Both the position numbers and the translations under genes were made by a program. From Dimorphilus gyrociliatus (lineage: Eukaryota; Annelida; Polychaeta; Dinophilidae), in contig CAJFCJ010000065.1 in NCBI GenBank assembly GCA_904063045.1, positions 117,311-162,924 of the forward strand: a DNA stretch of 45,614 bases, written 5' to 3'. Below, piece after piece: positions 31,838 through 42,053 of the stretch. The notes under the pieces were generated by a model. The model was given only the letters and a program-made list of their open reading frames with translations. It did not search any database and had not been told where the DNA came from. Position 1 is the first letter of the stretch; the number at the start of each line of letters is the position of its first letter.

Positions 31838-33164
31838 TTAGGTATGAATGAAAAGTTTCAGTCACTGTGCTGTAATTTTAAAACGGCTTAACTAATATCA
31901 TTGATACTTTCCAATAATCTTAGGAAATTAGTAAACTTTCACTGTGCAAACTTTCATTCGATTCTGTTGAGGCATTACAAATTTATTTTGGTATAAGCAA
32001 CTGCAAGTCATGTGCACACGTTCCGATCAACGACCAATCATAGCATTTTTAGTGCATGAGAAGGTGTCTGTGAGACAAATTTATAAGTGGTTAAAAAGCT
32101 TTTGTGGGGATGAAACTCTGAGTGAAAGTTCAATAAGGAGGTGGGTATCTGACATAAAAAAGGAAGAAAAAATTTTGAAGATTTGGCAAGATCTGGTCAT
32201 CCAAGCACAACTGTAACAGGTCAGAATAGAGAAGAAATTGACAGGCTTATCAGAGAAGATCGGACCATTTCTCAGAGAGCAATCGCCCAACAAATAGAAA
32301 TTTGTCAACAGACTGTAGGGAAAATTATAAAGGAGCTAGGATACAGAAAGATCTGTGCAAAATGGATTCCTTATGCTCTCAATCTGGACCAGAAGCTGGT
32401 GAAGGTGAGTCATTGTATGGAGCTACTTGAAAGATACATGGCAGAAGGAAGAGACTTTTTAGAAAAAATTGTGACTGGAGATGAAACCTGGGTACACCTC
32501 TATGATCCACAATCTAAAAGGTCTTCTTTTACTTATAAACACACATCATCTCCACCTGACAAGAAGCTTAGAATGGCCAAGTCAGCAGAAAAACTGATGT
32601 GCTCAGTTTTTTGGGACTATTCTGGTTTAGTCCACATTGAATTCATGGAGTATGGAGAAGTAGTCAACTCAATACAATATGTTCAGACCCTAAAGAGACT
32701 AAGGAAGAGGTTGCATAGAATTAGACCTGGAAAACAAATGATACTACAGCATGATAATGCAAGACCGCATACAAGTCTCTACACAACAGATTTCATAAGA
32801 GATCAAGGGTGGTCATTATGCCCTCACCCAGCCTACAGTCCTGATTTGGCTCCCTCTGACTATTATCTTTTTGGGAGATTGAAGGACCATATCAGAGGAT
32901 CCCATTATGACAATTTGGAGGAATTGAAGACAGATGTCAAAGATTTTCTGAGGAGAAAGCCAACCTCGTTTTACCGGAACGGCATCACTCTACTTCCTAG
33001 CAAATGGCAGGCTTGTATAGAAAAAGGAGGGGACTATTGAAAAATTAAATTATCAATATTTGTAGCATATACTTTAGGCTTTAACATACACAAAAATTAA
33101 CCACATTCATCAAATATTTCTAACAAAAAACACACAGTGACTGAAACTTTTCATTCGTACCTAA
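31838..33164 (+). mobile_element. Mariner element with both ends, 1327 bp
   Basis: Terminal inverted repeats TTAGGTAYGAATGAAAAG... of about 32 bp (left from 31838, right to 33164) differ at one visible position and end in TTTCAGTCACTGTG. The element is flanked by TA on both sides (31836-31837 and 33165-33166), the standard Tc1/mariner target. Both ends and nearly the full transposase are retained, so this is the youngest-looking of the three clear copies. Confidence 0.92.
32010..33040 (+). pseudogene. Mariner transposase with a single frameshift
   Basis: About 343 codons across two frames. N-terminal helix-turn-helix part: RSDQRPIIAFLVHEKVS, SSIRRWVSDIKK. The frame shifts near 32157-32163 (an A/G run one base shorter than in the 17097 copy) and continues NFEDLARSGHPSTTVTG. 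The rest is open: second helix-turn-helix (ISQRAIAQQIEICQQTVGKI), first catalytic Asp VTGDETWVHLYDP, second LQHDNARPHTSLY, third YSPDLAPSDYYLFGRLKDH. This is the D,D34D arrangement of mariner, ending PSKWQACIEKGGDY. Apart from the one-base defect all key residues are present. Confidence 0.9.
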
Positions 33165-34901
33165 TACTAGGTGGCTACCCTTGCACTAGCGCCATCTGTT
33201 TTGGACAAGCGACATTAGATGTTCACTATTCATTGAACAACACAATAATGTTATCAAGCTGACCCTTTAAACTTTCCTAATCACCTATTGTTCAGGGATT
33301 AATAATCATGGGGGTCAACTGTCTGAGGGTCAATTTTCCTTTACCCGAATTAGGCTTGGATCTATTTCCAAAAGAGAATATCAAGAAAGTAGTACAATAT
33401 TTGATTATCAATCCACTAATATTTACAACTAACCCTGGTTGACCTACCATGGTTTCACCTCCCCCTTTGCAAAGACCCATCAGGGTAATTCCAGAGGATA
33501 GTTTCACTTAAAGGCGCGGCTTGCCATTACAGTTCTGTAACTGAATTCTGCCTTTGCTTTTATATTTAATTATTTTGTTGCTATATTTATGATGTTGTTC
33601 TTTGTTATATCATCAAATTCAATTTGTTTATAACTAATAATAAGCTAAAGAACAGTTTTAAATAGAACCTCAATTTTATTAACAACTCACATATCTCTCT
33701 AAATACTTGTTGTTCTGAAAAAATAATGATATTATTGGTGGAGTCACTAAATCTGATAGGGGCAGCACTACCTTCAGATGGAACCTCCATCTACAAATAC
33801 ACATCTCTGTTAAATCCTTGGAACACTGATACCATGTCTTCCAGTTTCTCTTGCAATGATTTGACAGAGAAAATGAGTAGTAATGAACACTTTATACTTT
33901 AAAATGTTTTTTATGAAAGAAGCTGACCACCTAAATTTATCTGCCAAATTACTCAGGGTGAATGAAACCAATTAAAGGCAGAACCATTTTTAGAACTTTC
34001 AATTTTGTCAAAATGTTACTTTGCATTGTTCAAACTTTGAAATTGTGAACTGTTCAACTCTTAGGAAAGTACATAAACCAATGAATTTAATTCACTTCTA
34101 TTTGGACCAGCACTTACCTACAACCCCCATCAGGAAAGTACACTTACCTTGTAACTTTTAGAGAATATTCAAGTTGAAATAAAAAATTAGCCCTTGAAAA
34201 ATGCAATTTAAAAAGCGGTTTTCTCAGAGAACTAACAAATATTATAACACATTTTTGCTCTTTATCAAAATTAGTTTTTCCCATAACAAATTTGATTTGG
34301 GTTCAACAGAAAAATTCCTGATTAAGTTATCAGTGGATAAATGATTAAAACTGTACACATATGAACCAGAAATTCCTACAATTACTATACAAAAATGTAC
34401 AATTTTTGAATAGGAGAAATGTCCACTGAAAAGCATGGGTTTTCTAGTAAAATTTACACATAAAGATTAGTGTGAAGCAATTATTATTCTATCTCATCTC
34501 AGTTTGAATATTTTTGATGTCACTATTGATTGGCAATATATAATAGGCCTAGGACAAAGGAGAAAATTATTGTCTGAAAATCACGTTTCATTTCATTAAT
34601 AATGATAAATTTAAGACTGTGGTTTACTAAATTGAATAACTACAACAGATTTGATTGATTTGATACAAAAGTCCATTTGCTCCAGAAGTACTGCTGTAAC
34701 TTGCAATGTATAAATTGACCAAACAGAGCAGTACGATATATATAAAAGTAAAAAAATGGTGGTCTTCTGTTCTAGAAGAATCAGCTGTTCAATCATAATC
34801 TTTACTCTTTCAAACAACAGATTCAAGTTTTTTTGACACATTTTTAGTCACATATTATTGAAATGTCAAAAAAGTCCATTTAGAAAATGCAAGTTATTCA
34901 A
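33165..34901. other. Mostly non-coding stretch with unrecognised short frames
   Basis: Two short minus-strand frames look mildly coding. 33292-33507 (ITLMGLCKGGGETMVGQPG) has raised GC. 33670-33789 follows a TTTGTAG acceptor and encodes MEVPSEGSAAPIRFSDSTNN, with a GTTGTTAA donor after REIC. They could be exons of one unknown gene, but no family is recognised. No RNA gene or repeat seen. Confidence 0.3.
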
Positions 34902-35743
34902 TTAGTCTGTTAGTACATATTCACAAAATTTTCCCAACTGATATCTAAACACCATAAGGTATTCTTCTGGGAAAAAGCTTCTGCTGAGAATAATCTTCTT
35001 CAATGTTCTTGTTGAATATTGAAGTCTTTTAGAAATATGAAAAATTCCTTTTCCCATATATGAATTTTTTGATATATCTATTACTTCTATTTTAGAACAT
35101 TTTTTCAGAAGATTTCCAAATTCTTTACAAAGGTCTGCCTTGAAATCGCAATGTTGGAAAATGATAGTATTCAAATATTTTGATGATTGTTTAAGTCCTT
35201 TACAGATATGAAAAAAATGTTCTCTCATTGAGCAATTGGTTGATAAATTAATATATTCTATTTTAAAACATTTTTTCAGAAGATTTACAAAGATTGTTAG
35301 TTGTTCTGGTGACCCAAAGCAACTTTTGAAATCAATACATCTCAATGTATTGGATGATTGTTCAAGTTCTTTACAAATATTATTTTCCATTATCCAATTA
35401 TTTGATAAGTATATTTTTTCTATTTTAGAACATTTCTTCAAAAGTTTTGCAAGTTGTACACCATCGTTATAATTCAAATCACAGCCACTGAATAATCTTC
35501 AATGTTTTTGGATGAATATTCAAATCCTTTCAAAACAGTAACTTATTCTTTTCTAGTTGTTGAATCATCAGAAAAATCTATATTTTCTATTTTTGAACAT
35601 ATTTTTAGAAAATTTCCAATTATTTCACATTGATGTACAGTCAAATTATTGTTTTGAAATGAATAATTGTTCAGTGCACAATCTTCAGGATGAGGTTTTG
35701 CTGACAAGGCTTTTCTCATTTTCCAGTTGTGCCATAAATACAT
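34902..35743 (-). pseudogene. NLR-type leucine-rich-repeat protein, broken
   Basis: Repeats of about 56 residues, each beginning LLKKCSKIE.I.LS.N and passing through CK.L.QSS..L..I.F..C: starts at about 35450, 35285, 35110, plus an earlier one at about 35620 (FLKICSKIENIDFS). The long, alternating alpha/beta unit is of the ribonuclease-inhibitor type found in NOD-like receptors, not the short LRR type of receptors B and C. The last three repeats are open (35477-34902, ending EYVLTD). Between 35543 and 35477 there are in-frame stops after TTRKE and after SVAVI, and the upstream part is in another frame. No NACHT or signal sequence is visible. Sequence matching its repeats also lies at 11830-12120. 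Confidence 0.65.
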
Positions 35744-35879
35744 TTCTTTTATATTTAAAAAGCTTTTTAGAAGATTTCCAATTTTGTTACATTGTTAGAG
35801 TTGTATAATCATGATATGGTTAAAGTTGTAACCACCTTTTCTAATAAGATGTTTTTCAATGGTTAAGATTGAAGTTTGG

Positions 35880-35975
35880 ATTATAAACAAAAAAAGCGAG
35901 AATGGGAAAAAATGACCCTGAGAAAAAACGTCCTAGGGTGGGAAAAACATCCAAGGAGTGGGAAAAGATATTTGA
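35880..35975. repeat. Repeat relic of GGGAAAAA.. units
   Basis: AATGGGAAAAAATGACCCTG, GAAAAAACGTCCTAGGG, GGGAAAAACATCC and AGTGGGAAAAGATAT form a run of similar short units, like the iterated ends of the Mutator-type elements in this window. No second end found. Confidence 0.35.
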
Positions 35976-36345
35976 ATGGCAAAAGCTAAGAATGTTATAC
36001 AAAGTCTAAATGTTACTAGAATACAAACAAAGTAGGTTAAGACACTAAGAATTATTTTGAATAGATTGATGCAATCTTCTGCAAGAGGACAGCAATCATT
36101 CCCAATTTGTATTTATCCCAAACAGCAAACACTTGGTTCTGCATCTGGATCACACTTTTCCTCTGATACTCCTTTTGTTATGATTGCGTTCATGTTTGCT
36201 CTTTATGAAAATATTTCCTTTTTGTTAAATAATAACTGGACATTCAACATTGTTATTTCTAACAGAACATCTCCAGATGGTTCTCTTGTCACTTCTAGTA
36301 TATCTTTAGCCATGCATAGGATGCTTTTTCCCAAACCTGTTTAAC
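35976..36345. other. Probable retroelement-derived stretch
   Basis: The plus strand is open from 36057. On the minus strand the same segment reads MAKDILEVTREPSGDVLLE, then KCDPDAEPSVCCLG and DCCPLAEDC around stops. I cannot decide which strand, if either, was coding. It abuts the gypsy fragment. Confidence 0.25.
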
Positions 36346-36850
36346 CCAGGTACATTTTAACAGATATGATCAATAATTATGAAAGCTTTATTGCCGCAAA
36401 CCAAAGTGATATTGGTTCACCCCATGTTCAACCAATGACTATTGAATTATTGGAAGATCTAAAACCTTTTAAACAAAGACCTATTAGATTACCACCCAAT
36501 GAACAACAGGAATTTAGGTATCAACTTAATGGTTTATTGGAAATGGACAAATTAGAACAAATAAAAGTCAATGGGCTTTGCCAATCATTTTTGTTAAAAA
36601 GGAACATTGAGAATGTGTGTGGATTACATAAAACTTAACAAGCAAATTAGTTAATAATTACACCAAAAAACTGGTGTAAAATTGAAAGGGACTAAAGAAG
36701 CAGAGGAGGCTTATCAGACACTAAAGAAATCAATGACATACTTCAACTACCTTATTACCATTTTATTTAACAACAGATACTTCCAATTATGCAGTTGGTG
36801 CAGTTCTGGAACAAGAATGGGAAGATGATGTAAAGAAAATAAGATTCCTA
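36346..36850 (+). pseudogene. Ty3/gypsy pol fragment (reverse transcriptase start and RNase H start)
   Basis: ESFIAANQSDIGSPHVQPMT and PFKQRPIRLPPNEQQEF then LLEMDKLEQIKV give the N-terminal linker into gypsy reverse transcriptase (dlG.t....H.I......P..qrpyR..p.e). After a stop and frame change, 36680-36830 gives TKEAEEAYQTLKKSMT and TDTSNYAVGAVLEQEW, the start of gypsy RNase H (tDAS..aiGaVL.Q). The reverse transcriptase centre with the catalytic YxDD is deleted. Opposite orientation to the fragment at 25229-25975. Confidence 0.8.
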
Positions 36851-37330
36851 CTGGTTGCATTGATGGTTATTTCACCAAATCTGAAGATGGAAGTTGTGTG
36901 AAATGTGACATCTCTTGTTCCAGATGTTATACGAAGAATGGTGGAAATCTGGAATGTTCTAAATATGCTTCTGGTTATACTTCTGGTGATAATAGAAATT
37001 GTGCATTATGTCCAAGTAATTGTGTGAAATGTGATTGGAGTGCTCTTACATCAGAAACTAAATATAAAGAATGTAAAGCTACCCACAAGCTGTATTCTTT
37101 GGGAAATAAATGCCCTAGTCGTTGCTCATCTTGTAACATTGATTCAAAACAATCTACAGATCGTGCAACTTGTATAAGTGGTTATGGAACATCAGCCAGC
37201 AATGGAAAGTGTCTATGTAAGTCTTAAAGTGTTCATTTATGACTTGTAAATAAGAAATCTTAATCTTTAAAACAAGATGTTTCTACAGCTCGTGAAAAAA
37301 ATTGCGTAACTTCTAGAGGTTATGGAAAGA
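36851..37330 (+). pseudogene. Cysteine-rich furin/growth-factor-receptor-like repeat fragment
   Basis: Open from the end of the gypsy fragment: PTGCIDGYFTKSEDGSCVKC, DISCSRCYTKNGGNLECSKY, NCALCPSNCVKCDWS, CPSRCSSCNID. These are CxxC-rich repeats of the furin-like/growth-factor-receptor type (C..C...C..C, G.y....G.C). A short following exon is possible after TTTCTACAG at 37287 (AREKNCVTSRGYGKN). No signal peptide or membrane anchor is present and the 5' end runs into retroelement sequence, so this is probably a displaced gene piece. Confidence 0.5.
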
Positions 37331-38400
37331 ACATCCCATTTTTGCAAAAAAAGTCCCATTCTTAAAAGAATATACTTATTTGAAAGAAATATTCAATATT
37401 TGAAAAATGTATTATATGTTTGGAAAGATATTTGTACTTTGATGTTTTTGGTATGTTTTTGTAGAATTTTGTTGATTTTTGTTGGTTATTGTTGGAGAAA
37501 GAGTTTTTAAATTATGAAAGAGTAGGAATTGATGAATTAAAAACAATTATATATAAATGTAAACATTTAAAACCCACCAAACATCTAGACAACCAAAACC
37601 CAGGTCAAGTATATAGGATTTTATTTATCCTAAGTTCAACATACACATGCCTATTGCACCAACTCACATAAGGGAACTGACATATCTCAACTAAGAGATA
37701 CAATTATTTTTCCAATCAATTCATTAGCCAAAATCAACTGAACATACTTGGACTAACAAAATGAATGTTGGAAATGAGATTTTACAAACAAAAATACTGC
37801 ACACCACGGATTCCTTACATTCTTATACCAAACAAATCAAAATCTATATTCAAAAAAGAATGAGGAATCTTGACATCTTCCCCAATACTTAAATTATTCA
37901 TTACACACAATATTTATGGAGATAAACAATACTTATTCAAATTTCCTTTCCAATCCATTCATTAGCCAAAACAACCTACAACATGGATCAATTAGATGAA
38001 CGTTTACAAATTCCATAAAGTATTGATAGGAAAACTGTTAAAAGTTCATTAATCTTTGAATAAGTTTTCAGCAGATATTTTCTATATCTGATTCAAACTT
38101 ACACCATAAACAAAATTACCATCAATATTAATTAAGTAAAAAACATTATAGCCTAATGCTAACGACTTGGTTTGAACTATTTAAGACTAATTTTTATAAA
38201 ACTATTGTTAAAATCATTAATTCATTTCCCATCTTCCATTTGCACTCAGTTCATTAAAGCAAAAAATTGACATTTTACTAACTTTTTATGAATAAAAATG
38301 ACATTATGACAAGTTTATTATATGAACTATACAATATCTAAACCAGAGACAGAGAGTGAGAGAGAGAGAGAGTTTAGAGAAAGGAAAGAAAAGAAAAAAT
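37331..38400. other. Non-coding stretch upstream of the fucolectin gene
   Basis: No gene recognised. A degenerate AG microsatellite lies at 38346-38373, about 28 bp before the start codon of the fucolectin gene. The promoter is presumably here. Confidence 0.35.
38346..38373. repeat. AG-rich microsatellite
   Basis: Imperfect AG tract directly upstream of a secreted-protein gene, as at 27869-27893 upstream of the fibrinogen-like gene. Confidence 0.8.
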
Positions 38401-40687
38401 ATGAAGTTGTTAACATATGTTTTACTTGGTAATTCGAAATATTAATATTTATTTTAAAGAAAGTTTTTAATATTTTAACCTAAAGGATATGCTACTACCA
38501 ATATTTTACAAGCTCTTACCACAAACAATATTGCAAGAGGAAAAATGGCTTTCCAAAGTTCTACTAATAAATCTCAAGACCATCCAGAAGATTCAAATTT
38601 TGCAACTCTTGCAACACAATCATCTAAAAATATCACTCAAGATACTAATGTGATTTAAAAATTTTATTCTTTCTTTTCACCTTTTATTGAGCACTTTTTT
38701 GTTTTTGCACAAAATATTTTTCTTCTTTAAAGGATACATTTGCTTGTGCATTTACTGATGCTGACTCTGCAGAATATTCATGGTGGGCAGTTGACCTTGA
38801 AGATATTTATTCAATTTCAAGTGTATGTTTATTAACTGGAAAAACTGGTACAACTATTTTCCAAAAAACTATTTATTTTTGCTAAAAAAAATTATTCTTC
38901 TCTGATACAGGAATTTCAAAATTTGATATTACAATGGGAAATTCATTGACAGAACAAAATTCTTTATGTAAAAGAGTAGATGAATCAAGAAAATATCCTA
39001 TATCAGAAACCAAATACAATTGCTATACATGTTCAGAAGCAATAGGATCATTTCTGTTCTTAAAATCATACTTATTGGGAGGTGATATCTCACTTTGTGA
39101 TATTGATGTAAGAGGGAAATTTTTAAAAAGAAGAGGTTAAATTTAATATTTTAATTTTAGTTTATTTATGAAACTTAATTATATATGAAAACAGAATTTC
39201 AACTTTTAAAAATGAATGATGTACAGTTAATTGGAGGAAAACATTACCTAGGTCACTCTGTAAATAAAGTTATTGATAGAATTTTTTCAACTATTTATAA
39301 TAGTAGAGGTCAGGTTATTGGTCGTTATTATGCGCCATTTATTCTTATAAAATTTACCAAACTACATGATTTTTACGGAATTCTTGTCATAGGAAATCCA
39401 TCTAGCAGTAAGCTTTTTCAGTTGTTTTGAAAGAAAGACACAAATAATTGAACAATTAGTAATCTTTGTTTTTTTTTTTAGATAATTACTTTAAACATTT
39501 CTATGGATCAGTTAATATTTTACCAGAGACAGTTTTTAATCCTGATAGAAATTTTTGCATTTCCGATAAAAATCCTATATATGAACCACATTTTGGAAAT
39601 CAAGTTTGGTGGTGTGATCAAATTTATTCTGGTAGATACTTCCTTGTTCAACAATTTCTCGATTATAAAACACTTATGATATTGAAAATATCGGAAATAT
39701 TTTTATATGGAAAATTGACAACGCTCTCAAAATATCATAGTGAATATCTTATCTCTCTTTGTCTCTCATCATATTTAAAATTATTATTGAAACAAATTTT
39801 TTTTTCAGCTTTTTCTCATCAATTTGAAAATATTATTGAGAATGTGACAATAAATAAATCAAATTTAATTCCTCAACAAATCAATTCACTTCAAGATTAT
39901 TCATCATTTTTCAACAACAAAATAGAAATTTTTGCAGATAGCATTATTCAAATTGAAACAAATCTTATCTATTTAAATGCTATTTGTTTATCTCGTTTGT
40001 ACCAGTTTCTTTCTATTAAAATAGGCCTAACTTATTATTCCTATTAATTAAATAGTTGACAATAAAAAGTTTCTAACATCAGGAACTATTTTAAAAATTC
40101 AAGATTCTATTTGGAATAATGTTGTTGTTGTAGAATTTACTGGCCAATTTCTACATGATCATATAGTTTGCAGTACATTTAGATTTTCATTTGCAAAGAA
40201 ATTTGAAATAATTTCCAAAGCGAAAAATATTGACAGAATACTTTTTTATGATATTTCATTCTTTTCAAAAACAGGTATATTCAAATTTCTTTCTATTTTT
40301 TGTTTTATGTTTCTCATTTAAACTAAAACAACAAATCTTTTGGTTTTTTTTTTTTTAGTAAATTCCATTAAAAGTAATGAAATGTGTGAATCAAATTTTA
40401 ATTCATTTACTCAATTTATTAATTTAACCAATTTTAAATCTACAATGGAAAAGAATAATGTTTATATGTTAATTAGTGGAAATATTAATCCTTATCAATT
40501 GATTATTTGGAATGATTTAGAAGGATTTATTTCAAAGAAGAGCCTTTGTGAGAAGATTGAAATTTTAAACACAAATCAGCATTTTACAGAAAAATATTTT
40601 TTCAAGTGTTCTAATGTAAGCGCTCGAATTCAAATTTACAACTCTAATGACAAAATATTTCCTTATGATATAGTTTTATATGTGTAG
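38401..40687 (+). CDS. Secreted tandem fucolectin (F5/8-type lectin) domain protein
   Basis: Inferred exons: 38401-38428 (28 nt, MKLLTYVLL signal peptide, phase 1), 38486-38649, 38733-38848, 38911-39135, about 39196-39409, 39481-39760, 39812-40027, 40056-40274, 40361-40687. The first domain fits the fucolectin/tachylectin-4/pentraxin-1 pattern: NNIARGKMAFQSS, FACAFTDADSAEYSWWAVDL, GISKFDITMGNS, LCDIDVRG. The second is divergent: VQLIGGKHYLGHS, LVIGNPSS, NQVWWCDQIYSGRYFLVQQF, LKISEIFLYG. The third (39812-40687) is barely recognisable. Fucolectins bind fucosylated glycans. Whether the Ca and sugar site is intact was not resolved. Several exon ends are provisional. Confidence 0.7.
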
Positions 40688-41504
40688 TAACAGATTGACA
40701 AAGTCAATATATTGTAATTTTCATTTTAAAAATAAAGTTATTGTTGTATTGAATATTATTCTAAAATAATTAATCAAACACTAAGAACCTCTTCACCTCT
40801 TCCCTTCTGTTATTCAATAAATTATTTTCTAATCAATCAATTCAGAGATTTATAAAAAATGGATGAATCTGATAAATATCTCAACAGCTGCAATAGCATA
40901 CCATTCGCCTTTCAATATATTATAAGTTTCAAGAAAGGTCACACATCTATTAAAAACTAATGTTGGCTCTGAGTTTGTTGATTTATGTCAGAACTGCCAA
41001 TTAATTAATGATTGCTTTTGTTTTTACATTGCAATTTTTATAAGTATTGACTACCTGAATGTGAATAAATGACATCTGTCTAAGTAGATATCCACCAATA
41101 TGAAATATAAATTAAAGTATTTTGTGTATATAGGACTTATATCTTTTTTTAAATTTAAATATTTAAAAACTGTATATATGAATGTTTAAATGAACAAAGT
41201 GAAAAGAGACGTTTTTTTTAAAATTCTTGTGCGTGTTACATTTATTTAAAAAGTAGAAGAGAAATGAAAATGCACACTTGGAATGAATGACATATTGATA
41301 TTTATGTCATACAAAATGCCTACATTGGGATAATGTTAAAGAAAGTAACCTTGCCCATCACAAAGGAATCAAGAGAAGATGATTACACAATTATCTACAA
41401 AATTTAATGAAGAAAAATTGTTGCCAAAAGTAGATGTTTTTTCTTAGCAGACGACATTAAAATTCATAAAAACTTTTTTTAATACGACAAATAAAACATA
41501 GAAA
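40688..41504. other. Intergenic stretch between convergent genes
   Basis: Holds the 3' ends of the fucolectin gene (plus) and receptor C (minus). An AATAAA signal lies at about 40731, 45 bp after the fucolectin stop. No other feature recognised. Confidence 0.4.
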
Positions 41505-42053
41505 CTAGCACAAGTTTTGAGTTCTTTTCTGCAAGACTTTTCTTACAAATATACCAAAGCTGTAAATATCATTTTTTTCTGTTTCTACTGTCTTTTCTTG
41601 AAAATTGTTTATATAAATGAAAAATTCATTTTTCTGTGTTAGAATGTCAATTGAAAAAACACAGATTTGCATTGTTTCCTTTTGAGTGAAATTGAGCCTA
41701 TCAATACTTACATCTTTGTATAATAAATCTGTAGAAAGATTCACACCAAGAGTTAGATTATAAGAATGGACAAAGTGAATAGTTTCAATGACTTTAACTA
41801 TGCATTTCATATGTAAATTGTCTGTGAAAAAGTTTCTTGAATAGTGTAACTTTTGAAAAGAGTCTGGAATGTCTTGAAAAAAATATTTTCTATTTGAATT
41901 AATATGAAAAAAGTTAATCACTGAAAATATTTTAGAAAAGATTTAGGTTGAAAAGAAGATAAAAATTTTTATCCCTACTTTTCATTTGAGTTTCATATCT
42001 AATTGAGTGAATTATGTCATTTCTGTGATAAAATGATAATTTAATAGGTATGC
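41505..42053 (-). other. Kinase-like C-terminal exons of receptor C
   Basis: Exon 42053-41979 reads IPIKLSFYHRNDIIHSIRYE, resembling a kinase beta3 strand with its Lys (IK) followed by helix C with a Glu. Exon 41922-41505 continues INFFHINSNRKYFFQDI, then IVKVIETIHFVHSYNL, then TLGVNLSTDLLY where a kinase has HRDLKPxNxLL, and NDIYSFGIFVRKVLQ near the end, then the stop. The catalytic Asp and DFG are absent and the C-lobe stops at helix F. Donor AATAG|GTTTAT and acceptor CTCTAG|GC give a phase-consistent join from TM7. If unspliced, the 7TM frame ends at a TAG at about 42096. Confidence 0.6.

Noticed and set aside
34242-34841. Minus-strand short frames between the unknown stretch and the LRR gene
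   Set aside because: No motif, no splice context and low-complexity composition.
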